Source of the DNA: [Clostridium] scindens
GTDB taxonomy: Bacteria > Bacillota > Clostridia > Lachnospirales > Lachnospiraceae
DNA: 64,000 bases
Reading direction: 5' to 3'
NCBI RefSeq assembly: GCF_019597925.1
Contig: NZ_CP080442.1
Span: 3,797,501 to 3,861,500, forward strand
Positions 17,679 to 26,638 of this stretch are shown here, piece after piece; the stretch's first letter is position 1; every line of letters starts with the position of its first letter. The notes beneath the pieces were generated by a model. The model was not told the DNA's origin. It ran no database searches and saw only the letters and a program-made list of their open reading frames with translations. A program made the translations under genes and the position numbers.

Positions 17679-19067
17679 TTAAGCCTCCTGCGCCTCTTTC
17701 GGATAGTACTTATCGATCATCTTCGTATCGATACGGTCCAGTTCCTCTTTTGGTAGTAGTCCTAAAAGTTCCCACCCAAGATCTAGGGTATCCTGAATTG
17801 TACGGTTCTCGGTAGGTCCTTGGCCGATATAGCGGTGTTCGAACTCCTCTCCAAACTTCAGATACTGCTTATCGATAGGAGACAATTCATCCTCTCCGAT
17901 AACAGAAGCCAGATTCCTGGCCTCGCCTACTTTTGCGTAGGCAGAGAAGAGCTGGTTTGCCAGATCCTGGTGGTCCTCCCTCGTGTATCCTTCTCCGATC
18001 CCATCCTTCATAAGGCGGGACAGCGACGGAAGAATGCTGATGGGCGGATAGATTGCCTGGCCATGCAGGCTACGATCCAGAACCACCTGGCCTTCCGTAA
18101 TGTACCCGGTAAGATCAGGAATCGGATGGGTAATGTCGTCATTTGGCATGGTCAGAATCGGAAGCTGGGTCACCGAGCCGTTCGCCCCTTCCACAATTCC
18201 CGCACACTCATATATGGTGGCCAGTTCGCTGTACAGATAGCCCGGATATCCCTTTCTTGACGGAATCTCTCCTTTCGAGGATGACACCTCCCTCATCGCC
18301 TCCGCAAATGAAGTCATATCCGTCAGGATGACCAGGATGTGCATATTACACTCGAATGCCAGATACTCGGCAACCGTCAGCGCTACCTTCGGCGTGATCA
18401 GACGCTCTACTACCGGGTCATTGGCCAGGTTCAGGAACATGCAGACGTGATCAGACACGCCGCTTTCCTCGAAAGTCTTCTGGAAGAACTCGGCGACATC
18501 ATGTTTTACGCCCATCGCTCCGAATACCACCGCGAACTCTCCTTCCGCATTGTCTCCCAGCGATGCCTGCTTTACTATCTGCGCGGCAAGCTGGTCATGA
18601 GGAAGGCCATTTCCAGAGAATATTGGCAGTTTCTGACCACGGATCAATGTCGTCAGCCCATCAATCGCGGATATGCCCGTACGGATATAGTTCCTCGGAT
18701 ATTCCCGACGAACCGGATTCAGAGGGAGCCCGTTTACATCCCGCCTGTCCGTCGAGGTAATCGGTCCCAGCCCGTCAATCGGCTCCCCGATTCCGTTAAA
18801 CGTACGCCCCAGCATATCCGGCGATACCGCAACTTCCATCGGATGCCCGGTCAGTTTCGTATGAGTATTGGTAAGAGACATATTCTCCGTCCCTTCAAAT
18901 ACCTGTATAATAGCCTTGTCTTCGTCCAATTCTACGATACGGCCCATCTTTCTCGTGCTGCCTTCTACCACGAACTCTACAATCTCGTCGAAAAAGGCAT
19001 CCTGTATGCCTTCCAGGACAACGAGAGGGCCGTTAATATTGCTTAGTCCAAGATATTCTATTGCCAT
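17679..19067 (-). CDS. ntpB: V-type ATPase subunit B
   Basis: A 462-residue non-catalytic nucleotide-binding subunit of the V1 head. Typical segments are MLGRTFNGIGEPIDGLGPI, IRTGISAIDGLTTLIRGQK, LPIFSGNGLPHDQLAAQI (no P-loop, as expected for B) and SSSKGEIPSRKGYPGYLYS. It lies 14 nt after subunit A. Length and motifs are complete and nothing suggests loss of function. Confidence 0.96.
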   Translation of the reverse strand: MAIEYLGLSNINGPLVVLEGIQDAFFDEIVEFVVEGSTRKMGRIVELDEDKAIIQVFEGTENMSLTNTHTKLTGHPMEVAVSPDMLGRTFNGIGEPIDGLGPITSTDRRDVNGLPLNPVRREYPRNYIRTGISAIDGLTTLIRGQKLPIFSGNGLPHDQLAAQIVKQASLGDNAEGEFAVVFGAMGVKHDVAEFFQKTFEESGVSDHVCMFLNLANDPVVERLITPKVALTVAEYLAFECNMHILVILTDMTSFAEAMREVSSSKGEIPSRKGYPGYLYSELATIYECAGIVEGANGSVTQLPILTMPNDDITHPIPDLTGYITEGQVVLDRSLHGQAIYPPISILPSLSRLMKDGIGEGYTREDHQDLANQLFSAYAKVGEARNLASVIGEDELSPIDKQYLKFGEEFEHRYIGQGPTENRTIQDTLDLGWELLGLLPKEELDRIDTKMIDKYYPKEAQEA

Positions 19068-19081
19068 GTCCGCTCCCTCCC

Positions 19082-20854
19082 TTATGCATTCTTCTCAATC
19101 ACGCGATGGTAGAAATCATCAATATCCTTTTTATATAGATCCAGCAGCTGCAGATTGTCATTCGGCACATCGTACTTGATAGCAATCACTTTTTCATATA
19201 TGCCTTCCGCCTTCAATACCGACATTGGCATTCCCATAGCCACCAGCTGTCTGGACTTCTTATACAGATACAGGATCACATCCATCATCTTGAACTGCTT
19301 CTCCATGGACACGCAGGTATCGTCCTTATGGAACGCATTCTGCTGCAGGAATCCCAACCGTATGACTTTTGCAATCTCAAGTACCAGTTTCTGGTCATCC
19401 GGAAGAACGTCCCCTCCGATCAGCTTTACAATCTCCATCAGGCTGCTCTCCTGATTTAGAAGAGCCATCAGGCGGTTCCTGTAATCTACGAACTTCGGCG
19501 ATACATAATCGGAGTACCAGCCGCTTAAGTCATTCAGATATTCGCTGTAACTGGACAGCCAGTGGATTGCCGGAAAATGCCTGGAGTAAGCCAAAGATTT
19601 ATCCAGCCCCCAGAAGCATCGGACAAATCGCTTCGTATTCTGCGTAACTGGCTCGGAGAAGTCTCCGCCTTGCGGGGATACTGCGCCGATAATAGATACG
19701 GATCCGGTCGATCCATTCAGCGTCTGCATCATGCCCGCCCGCTCATAGAACGCAGAAAGGCGGGATGCCAGGTATGCCGGGAATCCTTCTTCCGCCGGCA
19801 TCTCTTCCAGACGTCCGGACAGTTCTCGCAGAGCCTCCGCCCACCTGGAGGTAGAGTCTGCCATAATCGCCACGTCATATCCCATATCCCGGTAGTATTC
19901 CGCCAGCGTAAGCCCTGTATAAATAGAAGCCTCGCGGGCCGCCACCGGCATGTTGGACGTATTGGCGATCAGCGTCGTCCGGTCCATCAACTGGTTGCCT
20001 GTTCTCGGGTCCACCAGCTGGGAGAATTCTTCCAGAACCTGCGTCATCTCGTTGCCACGCTCGCCACAGCCGATGTACACGATAATATCCGCGTCAGACC
20101 ACTTTGCGATCTGATGCTGGGTCATCGTCTTTCCCGTTCCGAATCCCCCAGGGATTGCCGCTGTGCCTCCTTTGGCGATCGGGAACATGGTGTCCAGTAT
20201 TCGCTGGCCGGTAATCAATGGCACGCTGGCCGGATATCTGTGGTGTACCGGCCTGGGCACGCGGATTGGCCACTTCTGCGTCATGGTCAATTCCTTCCTG
20301 CTGCCATCCAATAGTTCCATCGTCACGATCACGTCTTTAATTGTATACTGGCCATCCGGAACAGCCGAGATTACCGTACCTTCCAGGTCCGGCGGCACCA
20401 TACATTTATGCAGGATCGCATGCGTCTCCTGAACCTCCGCGATTACCGTACCTCCATGTAGAACTTCGCCTGGCTTCACGGTAATGTGAGTATCCCACAA
20501 TTTCTGCGTATCCAGGGAATCTACGCTGACGCCTCGGGTAATGAACGCTCCGCCAGAATCGGCAATCTTCTCCAAAGGCCGCTCAATACCGTCAAATATG
20601 TTGTTCAAGATACCGGGAGCAAGCGTAACTGATACTGCGGCACCCGTTGCCTCCACTTCTTCCCCTGGCGTAAGGCCGGAAGTTTCCTCATATACCTGGA
20701 TTGTTGTCAGATCCTTATCCAGGGAAATGACTTCGCCTACCAGCTTTTCCTTCCCCACATGCACCATCTCTGACATCTTGAATCCAGTCTTGCCTTTCAG
20801 ATAGATAACGGGGCCATTGATGCCGTAGATCTTTCCAGTCTTTACACTATTCAA
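19082..20854 (-). CDS. ntpA: V-type ATPase catalytic subunit A
   Basis: A 590-residue catalytic subunit. The P-loop is GGFGTGKTMTQHQIAKW near residue 225. Other family segments are CGERGNEMTQVLEEF, NTSNMPVAAREASIYTG, DSTSRWAEALRELSGRLEEMP and the A-specific non-homologous region at about 110-180. An ATG-initiated reading frame opens at 20893, but the TTG at 20854 follows AGGGAGG by 8 nt and gives MNSVKTGKIYGINGPVIYL, the usual N-terminus, so I choose TTG. It overlaps the end of subunit E by 8 bases. It hydrolyses or makes ATP coupled to ion movement through the K ring. Confidence 0.95.
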   Translation of the reverse strand: MNSVKTGKIYGINGPVIYLKGKTGFKMSEMVHVGKEKLVGEVISLDKDLTTIQVYEETSGLTPGEEVEATGAAVSVTLAPGILNNIFDGIERPLEKIADSGGAFITRGVSVDSLDTQKLWDTHITVKPGEVLHGGTVIAEVQETHAILHKCMVPPDLEGTVISAVPDGQYTIKDVIVTMELLDGSRKELTMTQKWPIRVPRPVHHRYPASVPLITGQRILDTMFPIAKGGTAAIPGGFGTGKTMTQHQIAKWSDADIIVYIGCGERGNEMTQVLEEFSQLVDPRTGNQLMDRTTLIANTSNMPVAAREASIYTGLTLAEYYRDMGYDVAIMADSTSRWAEALRELSGRLEEMPAEEGFPAYLASRLSAFYERAGMMQTLNGSTGSVSIIGAVSPQGGDFSEPVTQNTKRFVRCFWGLDKSLAYSRHFPAIHWLSSYSEYLNDLSGWYSDYVSPKFVDYRNRLMALLNQESSLMEIVKLIGGDVLPDDQKLVLEIAKVIRLGFLQQNAFHKDDTCVSMEKQFKMMDVILYLYKKSRQLVAMGMPMSVLKAEGIYEKVIAIKYDVPNDNLQLLDLYKKDIDDFYHRVIEKNA

Positions 20855-21434
20855 CTCCCGCACCTCCCTTAAATACGAATTTGTGGTACTCATTGTCTAT
20901 CGCGCCCTTGAATGCGCGGTCGATCAGAATATTACGCTCATGGATGACTGCGCGCACCCCTCCGATAAAATCCTCTTTGCTTATGGTCAGCGTCATGCCC
21001 GTATGTTCCTCCAGATACTCCTTTTTATCGGCATCCGTAGGATTGATATATATAGTCATGGCTTCCCCGCCTGCGAATCTTGCAGCCTTCTCAATGTACG
21101 CAACCAGAAGATGCTTATAATCTTCCGTCTTCATATACTCCTGCACCTTTTCGTCAACTTCCTGGAACAGTTCTTTTTTCAGTTCTTTCTGAGTCTTGCT
21201 CAATTCCCTCTTAAGTTCCAGCTGGGCCTTGGACATCGCCATATTCAGCTGCTGCCTGGCATTAATGCCTTCTGCTTTTATGCGGGTCTCCGACTGGCGG
21301 AGCGCTTCCGCCTTATGCTGCTCGAACACGCCTTCTAAGGCATCTTCATGCTGCTTCATAATGGCATTGCCTTCGGCTCTTGCCTCTTGCATGGCGGCAT
21401 CCTTAAGATGTTCGATCTTCTGTTCTAACGTCAA
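20847..21434 (-). CDS. ntpE: V-type ATPase subunit E (peripheral stalk)
   Basis: A 195-residue peripheral-stalk subunit with a long charged N-terminal coiled coil (about 1-105: EARAEGNAIMKQHEDAL, KRELSKTQKELKKEL) and a globular C-terminal domain (KEDFIGGVRAVIHERNILID). Two starts are possible. GTG at 21443 is part of the AAGGTG ribosome site; TTG at 21434 lies 6 nt after that site and gives MTLEQKIEHLKDA. I prefer the TTG. It pairs with the G/H subunit encoded at the start of the operon. Confidence 0.9.
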   Translation of the reverse strand: MTLEQKIEHLKDAAMQEARAEGNAIMKQHEDALEGVFEQHKAEALRQSETRIKAEGINARQQLNMAMSKAQLELKRELSKTQKELKKELFQEVDEKVQEYMKTEDYKHLLVAYIEKAARFAGGEAMTIYINPTDADKKEYLEEHTGMTLTISKEDFIGGVRAVIHERNILIDRAFKGAIDNEYHKFVFKGGAGVE

Positions 21435-21479
21435 GTGTGTCACCTTCTTTTTATTGGAATAGGTTTCCCTTTATAATCA

Positions 21480-21788
21480 TTACAGTTTCAGGCCAATCGC
21501 CTCATTTACATATGAAGTGATAAAATCTTTCTTACGTCCGGTTCCGTGCCTGTCAGGAATCTCGATCAGAAGCGGCATGGTACGTTCCAGCTTAATCTCG
21601 TCAATCAGATCGGGAAACTCTCTTCCGAACTTCTCGGTAAGCAGAATAATTCCCACCGTCTTATCGTTCATGGCATTTTCAATGGCTTCCCGCAGTTCGT
21701 TGCGCTCATGCACCACGACGCCGTCCACTCCAGCCAGCCGCATTCCTGTCAGGGTATCGATATTATCACTGATCAGATACATCTTCAT
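21480..21788 (-). CDS. ntpF: V-type ATPase subunit F
   Basis: A 102-residue central-stalk subunit F: MKMYLISDNIDTLTGMRLAG, IILLTEKFGREFPDLIDE and LLIEIPDRHGTGRKK are family hallmarks. Naming varies (ntpG in the Enterococcus hirae scheme). The ATG follows the subunit K stop by one base, so expression is probably coupled to K. Confidence 0.93.
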   Translation of the reverse strand: MKMYLISDNIDTLTGMRLAGVDGVVVHERNELREAIENAMNDKTVGIILLTEKFGREFPDLIDEIKLERTMPLLIEIPDRHGTGRKKDFITSYVNEAIGLKL

Positions 21789-21789
21789 A

Positions 21790-22224
21790 TTACAGTTTAC
21801 CTAAGATCATGAAGGAGATGATCAGTCCGTACAGACATACACCTTCTGCAAGACCTACAAAGATCAGCGACTTGCCGAGCGCGCTTGAATCTTCGCTGAT
21901 AGCGCCAAGAGCCGCGCTTGCAGCGCTTGCAACGGCTATACCGCCGCCTACGCAGGACAAACCGGTGGACAGCGCAGCAGCAAGGTAGCCGAATCCTGTA
22001 GCATTAGAAGCAGCAGCCTGGGCCGTATCCGCGGCTTTTACCGGGTCGCCGGCGAACATCATGATGGCCGCTATAGCAAAGGCCCCGAAGTAAAAGAAAG
22101 CGTTCGCCCCAATGGCACGCTTATACCGCTTCTTCGTCTTCTCCCCAATGAGAAAATAGCCAAATGGAATGATGATGCCAAGCACCAGTGTTGCGATAAG
22201 TAAGAGTTTTACCGTTAATGTCAT
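21790..22224 (-). CDS. ntpK: V-type ATPase subunit K (membrane rotor ring)
   Basis: A 144-residue proteolipid with four membrane helices. The ATG at 22224 follows AAGGAGG by 6 nt; a longer reading frame to 22329 is an upstream extension into subunit I and is rejected. The second hairpin is conserved (STGLSCVGGGIAVASAASAA, then VGLAEGVCLYGLI with the ion-binding Glu). The first hairpin has lost Gly-rich packing and a carboxylate, so there is one ion site per four helices. Whether it moves sodium or protons cannot be decided here. Confidence 0.93.
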   Translation of the reverse strand: MTLTVKLLLIATLVLGIIIPFGYFLIGEKTKKRYKRAIGANAFFYFGAFAIAAIMMFAGDPVKAADTAQAAASNATGFGYLAAALSTGLSCVGGGIAVASAASAALGAISEDSSALGKSLIFVGLAEGVCLYGLIISFMILGKL

Positions 22225-22249
22225 GATTGATATCCTCCTTGTAATTGGA

Positions 22250-22810
22250 TTATAATTTTTCTTTTTTATGATTATTGAATGGCTTGAATTCCCGTCCGCT
22301 TCCTTTATAGAACCGGCTGAACATCTCATAGTATTCCAGACGCAGCACCTGTATGCCCACGATCAGGCCTTCCAGTCCGCATACGACAATATTGCCTATG
22401 ATGACTCCGATCCAGTTCGGGCTTCCATCCTGCGCCCCGGACAGCATCAGCACGACTTCCATGATCGCGGCATGACTGACCGCGAATGCCCCGATACGCA
22501 CATAGGAAAGGGTATTGGAAAAGTAGCTGAGCATCGTCTCAAACAATTCGAAGAATCCCTGTACCAGGAACATCCCCTTGCCCTCTTCCAGCTTCTTATG
22601 GTTACGCGTCACCAGATTGGTGAGCGGCTCTTTAAATAGAAACAGCAGGATGGGGATTCCAAGGAATACCGCCATCATGATATTGCCCGGCACCTTATGC
22701 CCCGTCATATAAAGGACTACCGTCAGTACCAGGAATCCATAGAATACAAGTCCGGCGATCCCGTTATTCGAAAACCATATATTTTTCCGTATCATGCGCC
22801 CGTATAGCAT
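22250..22810 (-). CDS. ntpI: V-type ATPase subunit I, C-terminal fragment
   Basis: A 186-residue fragment carrying the last five or six membrane helices of subunit I, including SNTLSYVRIGAFAVSHAAIMEVV with the Arg that faces the rotor, and ending FKPFNNHKKEKL. Its frame is +1 relative to the upstream fragment. The overlap (22764-22810) spans the join NAIRAHDTEK / IWFSNNGIAGL. Its first ATG (22810) has no ribosome site, so separate translation looks poor. Together the fragments give about 647 residues, the normal length. Either a real frameshift mutation, a recoding event or a sequencing error. Confidence 0.9.
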   Translation of the reverse strand: MLYGRMIRKNIWFSNNGIAGLVFYGFLVLTVVLYMTGHKVPGNIMMAVFLGIPILLFLFKEPLTNLVTRNHKKLEEGKGMFLVQGFFELFETMLSYFSNTLSYVRIGAFAVSHAAIMEVVLMLSGAQDGSPNWIGVIIGNIVVCGLEGLIVGIQVLRLEYYEMFSRFYKGSGREFKPFNNHKKEKL

Positions 22811-24194
22811 TGATGGTATGGAACAGCATCACCAGTATATTCAGCGCCATTCCAAAGGCGATCGCCACGATGAATACGGTATTCAGCTGGCCGATGAACG
22901 GCAGATTCGTCATTGCATCCACTGGTCTTAGCCATATGGCTGGCAGAACATCTTCAAATCCAAATACGCTTCCAAACATAAACCCAAAAAACGCAGAAAA
23001 GATTCCGGCTATGGAAATGATTCCTGCAAGATTCGCTTTTTTGATCAGGTAGACGAGCCCTCCTATGACAAACAGGCACAAGCCCTGGCCAACGTCTCCA
23101 AACATAGCCCCGAAGATAAAGGTATACGTCAGGGCTACAAAGACCGTAGGATCCATCTCGTCATGGGCCGGAAGTCCATACATCCGTATAAACATCTCAA
23201 AGGGCTTGAAGAACTTAGGGTTCTTAAGCTTTGTGGGCGGATCTCCAAAGAACTTCTCCCGATCCTCTTCCACTACCACGAACACTTTGTCATCATTTTC
23301 AGATTCCTTCAGGAACGCGGCCACATCCGCTTCTCCCATCCAGCCGCAGAGGATATAATAGTCCTCCTTATTGTCTCCTTCTTCCAGCCTCGCTGCCATC
23401 TTCCTGACATCAAAGTTATTGGAGAGTTCCTCCAGCCGCTTCTGTGCTCCCAGCAGCTTGGAGGCATGGCTTCTCATCAGTTCCTCGATCTCCTTATCTA
23501 CTGCATCGATCTTCTCATTCGTGCTGTCGATATCCTGCTGCAGGCTTTCGCAAGCCAGCGAGGGTGTCCCGATATATTCGCCGGAAATGGATATCCGCTC
23601 AAAGTGAAGGGAATTGAACACGGAATCCACTCTGCTCGCCTCCGCATTCGACACAAAATAGCATCCATAGACAAAATTCTCGTTTCGGATTCCCTCCAGA
23701 AATACGGCATTGAGATCCTCAAACAAATATTTCTCCAGCTTCCTATAATAATCAACGCCGATCCGTCCGAACCGTATCTTCATATACCGGTATCTGAGTG
23801 CCTTATGAAGATCCAGTTCCAGCGGTCTGAACGGCTCCAATACGTTTAACTTATCCTTTAGTTCATCCCTGCTCTTCTTAAGCAGTTCTTTCTTCTCCTG
23901 CAGTTGCAGATATTCATGGTTAATCTCCCGGATCATGGCAATCATCTCGTCCTGGGTCATCATGGAATCCGCCACTGCATCGCTTGGAGGCAGAAGGGCT
24001 GCAAACTGTTCTGCCTTGGCCAAGGGCTCCTTGTAAGGATTGACTTCCACAAAAGGCAGCAGATTATCTGTCGTCTTAAGTTCTGTGACCGCGTTTTCGA
24101 GCTGCATCTCGTATTTGGACAGATATACGTCGCAGACGCGGTCAATATCCGTCCTGGGTCCGCTGATGCTCAAAAACTTCATCTTTACAATCAT
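22764..24194 (-). CDS. ntpI: V-type ATPase subunit I, N-terminal fragment
   Basis: A 476-residue fragment: cytosolic arm (about 1-330, with coiled-coil segments LQEKKELLKKSRDELKDKL and QQDIDSTNEKIDAVDKEIEEL) and the first membrane helices (TYTFIFGAMFGDVGQGL is a strong family motif). ATG 24194 follows AGGAGGTG and overlaps the subunit C stop as ATGA; a longer reading frame to 24254 is not needed. The frame ends at TAA 22764 after an aberrant tail (YMVFE). The likely shift point is the GAAAAATATATGG stretch near 22777-22788, where one extra base restores the downstream frame. Confidence 0.9.
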   Translation of the reverse strand: MIVKMKFLSISGPRTDIDRVCDVYLSKYEMQLENAVTELKTTDNLLPFVEVNPYKEPLAKAEQFAALLPPSDAVADSMMTQDEMIAMIREINHEYLQLQEKKELLKKSRDELKDKLNVLEPFRPLELDLHKALRYRYMKIRFGRIGVDYYRKLEKYLFEDLNAVFLEGIRNENFVYGCYFVSNAEASRVDSVFNSLHFERISISGEYIGTPSLACESLQQDIDSTNEKIDAVDKEIEELMRSHASKLLGAQKRLEELSNNFDVRKMAARLEEGDNKEDYYILCGWMGEADVAAFLKESENDDKVFVVVEEDREKFFGDPPTKLKNPKFFKPFEMFIRMYGLPAHDEMDPTVFVALTYTFIFGAMFGDVGQGLCLFVIGGLVYLIKKANLAGIISIAGIFSAFFGFMFGSVFGFEDVLPAIWLRPVDAMTNLPFIGQLNTVFIVAIAFGMALNILVMLFHTINAIRAHDTEKYMVFE

Positions 24195-25237
24195 TGAATT
24201 ACACCTCCTAAGTATCCTAACGTTTCTCTTGAAGATAAGCCGTAACGGATACATTCAAGGGCTGTTGTTAGTTTATATATCTCTTCTTCTTTTAAAAATA
24301 AGTAGGTATTTATCGTGGCAATAGAATACGGATCGCGCCTGCGGTCAGTAATATACAGATGCATAAGGCATTCCTTATACATCTGCTCCAGAGTCTTTCC
24401 TTCCATATGCTGATACTTTTTTGCATAATACGTCTCTTCCAGCTGATGCTCGAATTCCTCCAGCGTCGGAGCCTCTACAAGTCCCTTAAACTCCGCAATG
24501 CTTAAGCGGTACTGGATCGGAATGGTCAGGGAATAGATATCCGGAGGCAGCATATGATAATACTTTTTCGCCCGGTAGATCCACTGGACATTCAGAAGGT
24601 CGATCTTCGTGCCGTAATCCCTTGTTAAAAGTTCCTTTTCCTTATTCTTCAGAATCTTTTTCTGCTTTCTCCACATGGTGGAAAAATAGTATAAATCCAG
24701 AGCCAGATTATAGTCAAATAAAGTGGCCGCATTCGAATCTCTCAGTTTCTTAAGCGGCGCATAGTATTCCGTATCCTTCAGGCTATCCACCAGTTCGTCT
24801 ATGTTCTTGGACGTGATCATCTTGTCGATGGAAAGTTTTGAATACTTGTCAAAGAATTCCTTTTTATAATCCAGGTCAAAAGGCTTATCATAATGGTTAA
24901 ATACGATCCGCAGGCAATAGTTGATCAAGTCAATCTCGTACCGTTTCCAGTACACCTTTAAGAACTTCTTCTGCTCCATCCCCGCAAAGCGGAATATCCT
25001 TGTGTAGTCATCATACAAGGACTGGTACAGAACCTTCTCCACATGCCTTCTATGATACAGGGAGATGTCCATCTGATTCATATACTCCGCATAGGCAGGC
25101 TTTTCTTTCAGATAGTCGATTGCCTCCGGCACGCTTCTTAAATTGGCAATATTCTCAAAATCCTTATCGGTAAGGAGCTTCGCCTGCATAGCCCGGATCT
25201 TTGTAACGATCCCGCTGTATGACATTACGTTCCCCAT
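24191..25237 (-). CDS. ntpC: V-type ATPase subunit C (d-type collar)
   Basis: A 348-residue subunit that links the central stalk to the K ring. Family segments: YSGIVTKIRAMQAKLL, LLNVQWIYRAKKYY, DPYSIATINTYLFLKEEEIYKL and a C-terminal ECIRYGLS. It is mostly helical. The start ATG at 25237 follows AGAGGTG. It lies 3 nt after the G/H gene and overlaps subunit I by 4 nt, so translation is tightly coupled. Confidence 0.93.
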   Translation of the reverse strand: MGNVMSYSGIVTKIRAMQAKLLTDKDFENIANLRSVPEAIDYLKEKPAYAEYMNQMDISLYHRRHVEKVLYQSLYDDYTRIFRFAGMEQKKFLKVYWKRYEIDLINYCLRIVFNHYDKPFDLDYKKEFFDKYSKLSIDKMITSKNIDELVDSLKDTEYYAPLKKLRDSNAATLFDYNLALDLYYFSTMWRKQKKILKNKEKELLTRDYGTKIDLLNVQWIYRAKKYYHMLPPDIYSLTIPIQYRLSIAEFKGLVEAPTLEEFEHQLEETYYAKKYQHMEGKTLEQMYKECLMHLYITDRRRDPYSIATINTYLFLKEEEIYKLTTALECIRYGLSSRETLGYLGGVIQ

Positions 25238-25240
25238 GTT

Positions 25241-25552
25241 CTACACCTCTATAATATGCTTTAAAATCTCCTGGGCATATGCGCTATGATTCTCTTCATA
25301 TTCTTTCCTCAGATTGTCAATTGTCGAGCGGTTCTTCTCCCGCTGCTCCTCCAGGATCTGATCCATCTTCGCTTCCGCCTCTGCCCGTATCTCATCCAGC
25401 CTCTTCTGCGTCCGGGCCTCCAGATCCTTGTCAAACTGGTCTCTCTTTGCCTGAACCTTCTTCTCGATCTCATACTTCTGGGCTTCCGCATGTTCTACGA
25501 TTGCTTCCGCCGTATTCTCGATATCAGACAGTTTCTCAATAATAGAGTCCAT
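25241..25552 (-). CDS. V-type ATPase subunit G/H (peripheral stalk coiled coil)
   Basis: A 103-residue protein that is almost entirely coiled coil (AEAQKYEIEKKVQAKRD, EARTQKRLDEIRAEAEAKM). The ATG at 25552 lies just after GGAGGGG; an ATG four codons upstream is too close to any ribosome site. It is the first gene of the V-ATPase operon and should pair with subunit E. A weak promoter candidate (TTGTTA, 17 bases, TTAAAT) lies at 25616-25644 on the minus strand. Confidence 0.85.
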   Translation of the reverse strand: MDSIIEKLSDIENTAEAIVEHAEAQKYEIEKKVQAKRDQFDKDLEARTQKRLDEIRAEAEAKMDQILEEQREKNRSTIDNLRKEYEENHSAYAQEILKHIIEV

Positions 25553-25687
25553 ATGCCCCTCCATTCCTGCTTATTTGCATATATTTATACTTATTCTATA
25601 ATAATACTCCTATTTATTTAAATTACCATAGTCAATTTTAACAAAAAATCGCCTTTATTACAAACCCTAAACCAGCTCTTTCCCACA

Positions 25688-25716
25688 TTGACTTTTCCCC
25701 CTCAAGACGATACACT
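25688..25716 (+). promoter_or_regulatory. SigA promoter of trmB
   Basis: TTGACT (25688-25693), 17-base spacer, TACACT (25711-25716), about 40 nt before the trmB ATG. Confidence 0.65.
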
Positions 25717-25756
25717 AGGAGATATGCATAAATGCTTGAAAACAGGAGGTATACAC

Positions 25757-26425
25757 ATGCGCCTTAGAAATATTCCCCGCGCGCAGAGCGTTCTTAGCCA
25801 ATGCGCGGAAGTCATAAAGAACGAGACCGAGCGCAAAGGATCCTGGCAGGAAATATTTGGAAACAGCCATCCGATCCACATTGAGATTGGCATGGGAAAG
25901 GGAAAGTTCCTCTTAAGCCTTGCTTCGCTCCACCCGGAGATCAACTACATTGGAATCGAGCGATATTCAAGCGTTCTTCTGCGGGCAGTAGAAAAGTTCC
26001 AGGATATCCCTTTCGGCACCGAGACTCCTCGCAATATCCGCTTTCTTTGTATGGATGCCCAGGATATCGCGGATGTATTCGCCCCCGGCGAAGTTTCCCG
26101 CATCTATCTGAATTTTTCCGATCCATGGCCTAAGGCAAGGCACGCAAGGCGGCGCCTCACTTCCAAAGAATTCTTTGAAAGATATGACCAGGTACTGGCC
26201 GAAGATGGCTCCGTCGAGTTTAAGACGGACAACCGCCTGCTATTCGATTTCTCCGTTGAGCAGCTGGGCGAATCATCCACCTTCGAGATTGCCAACTATA
26301 CCTATGATCTTCACCATGACAAATTCATGAGCCAAGGCAATATTATGACGGAGTATGAGGAAAAATTCTCTTCTCTGGGCAATCCCATCTGCAAGTTGAT
26401 CGCAAAAAGGAAATCCCAGGCATAA
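25757..26425 (+). CDS. trmB: tRNA (guanine-N7)-methyltransferase
   Basis: A 222-residue SAM-dependent enzyme that makes m7G46 in tRNA. The SAM loop is IEIGMGKGKFLLSLA, followed by YIGIERYSSVL, and the family signature is LNFSDPWPKARHARRRL with the catalytic Asp. The chosen ATG at 25757 follows AGGAGG; the frame is open to 25688 but that part is the promoter. It diverges from the V-ATPase operon. Length is typical. Confidence 0.95.
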   Translation: MRLRNIPRAQSVLSQCAEVIKNETERKGSWQEIFGNSHPIHIEIGMGKGKFLLSLASLHPEINYIGIERYSSVLLRAVEKFQDIPFGTETPRNIRFLCMDAQDIADVFAPGEVSRIYLNFSDPWPKARHARRRLTSKEFFERYDQVLAEDGSVEFKTDNRLLFDFSVEQLGESSTFEIANYTYDLHHDKFMSQGNIMTEYEEKFSSLGNPICKLIAKRKSQA

Positions 26426-26453
26426 GGCTGCATATATTAATAAGGAAGAATTT

Positions 26454-26609
26454 GTGTCTGGAAGTAAGCATATGGGACGTAGAAACAAAAAGGGCATGAA
26501 GCACAAAATATGTGAATTCACTTACCGCAGAAGAGGGCTGAATCAAAAATTGTCCTGTCTGAAAAAGTCTATGGATGAGGTGTATCACACATTGAATCCC
26601 AAGTGCTGA
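26454..26609 (+). CDS. Small basic protein, about 51 residues
   Basis: A short frame between trmB and the thioredoxin gene. GTG at 26454 follows AAGGA by 7 nt; an internal ATG at 26472 would give MGRRNKKGMKHKICEFTYRR and 45 residues. It is rich in Lys/Arg with two Cys (one is the last residue). It fills the gap between two same-strand genes. No family recognised; possibly an RNA-binding peptide. Overlapping antisense frames are judged to be shadows. Confidence 0.5.
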   Translation: MSGSKHMGRRNKKGMKHKICEFTYRRRGLNQKLSCLKKSMDEVYHTLNPKC

Positions 26610-26638
26610 TTACAGATCCTATAAGAAAGGCTGATACT

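Noticed and set aside
22224..22329. Extended N-terminus of subunit K
   Set aside because: The extension overlaps the subunit I gene end and the ATG at 22224 has an ideal AAGGAGG site.
22760..22800. Programmed frameshift in subunit I
   Set aside because: No known slippery motif with stimulatory structure is evident and such recoding is not known for this gene; mutation or sequencing error is more likely.
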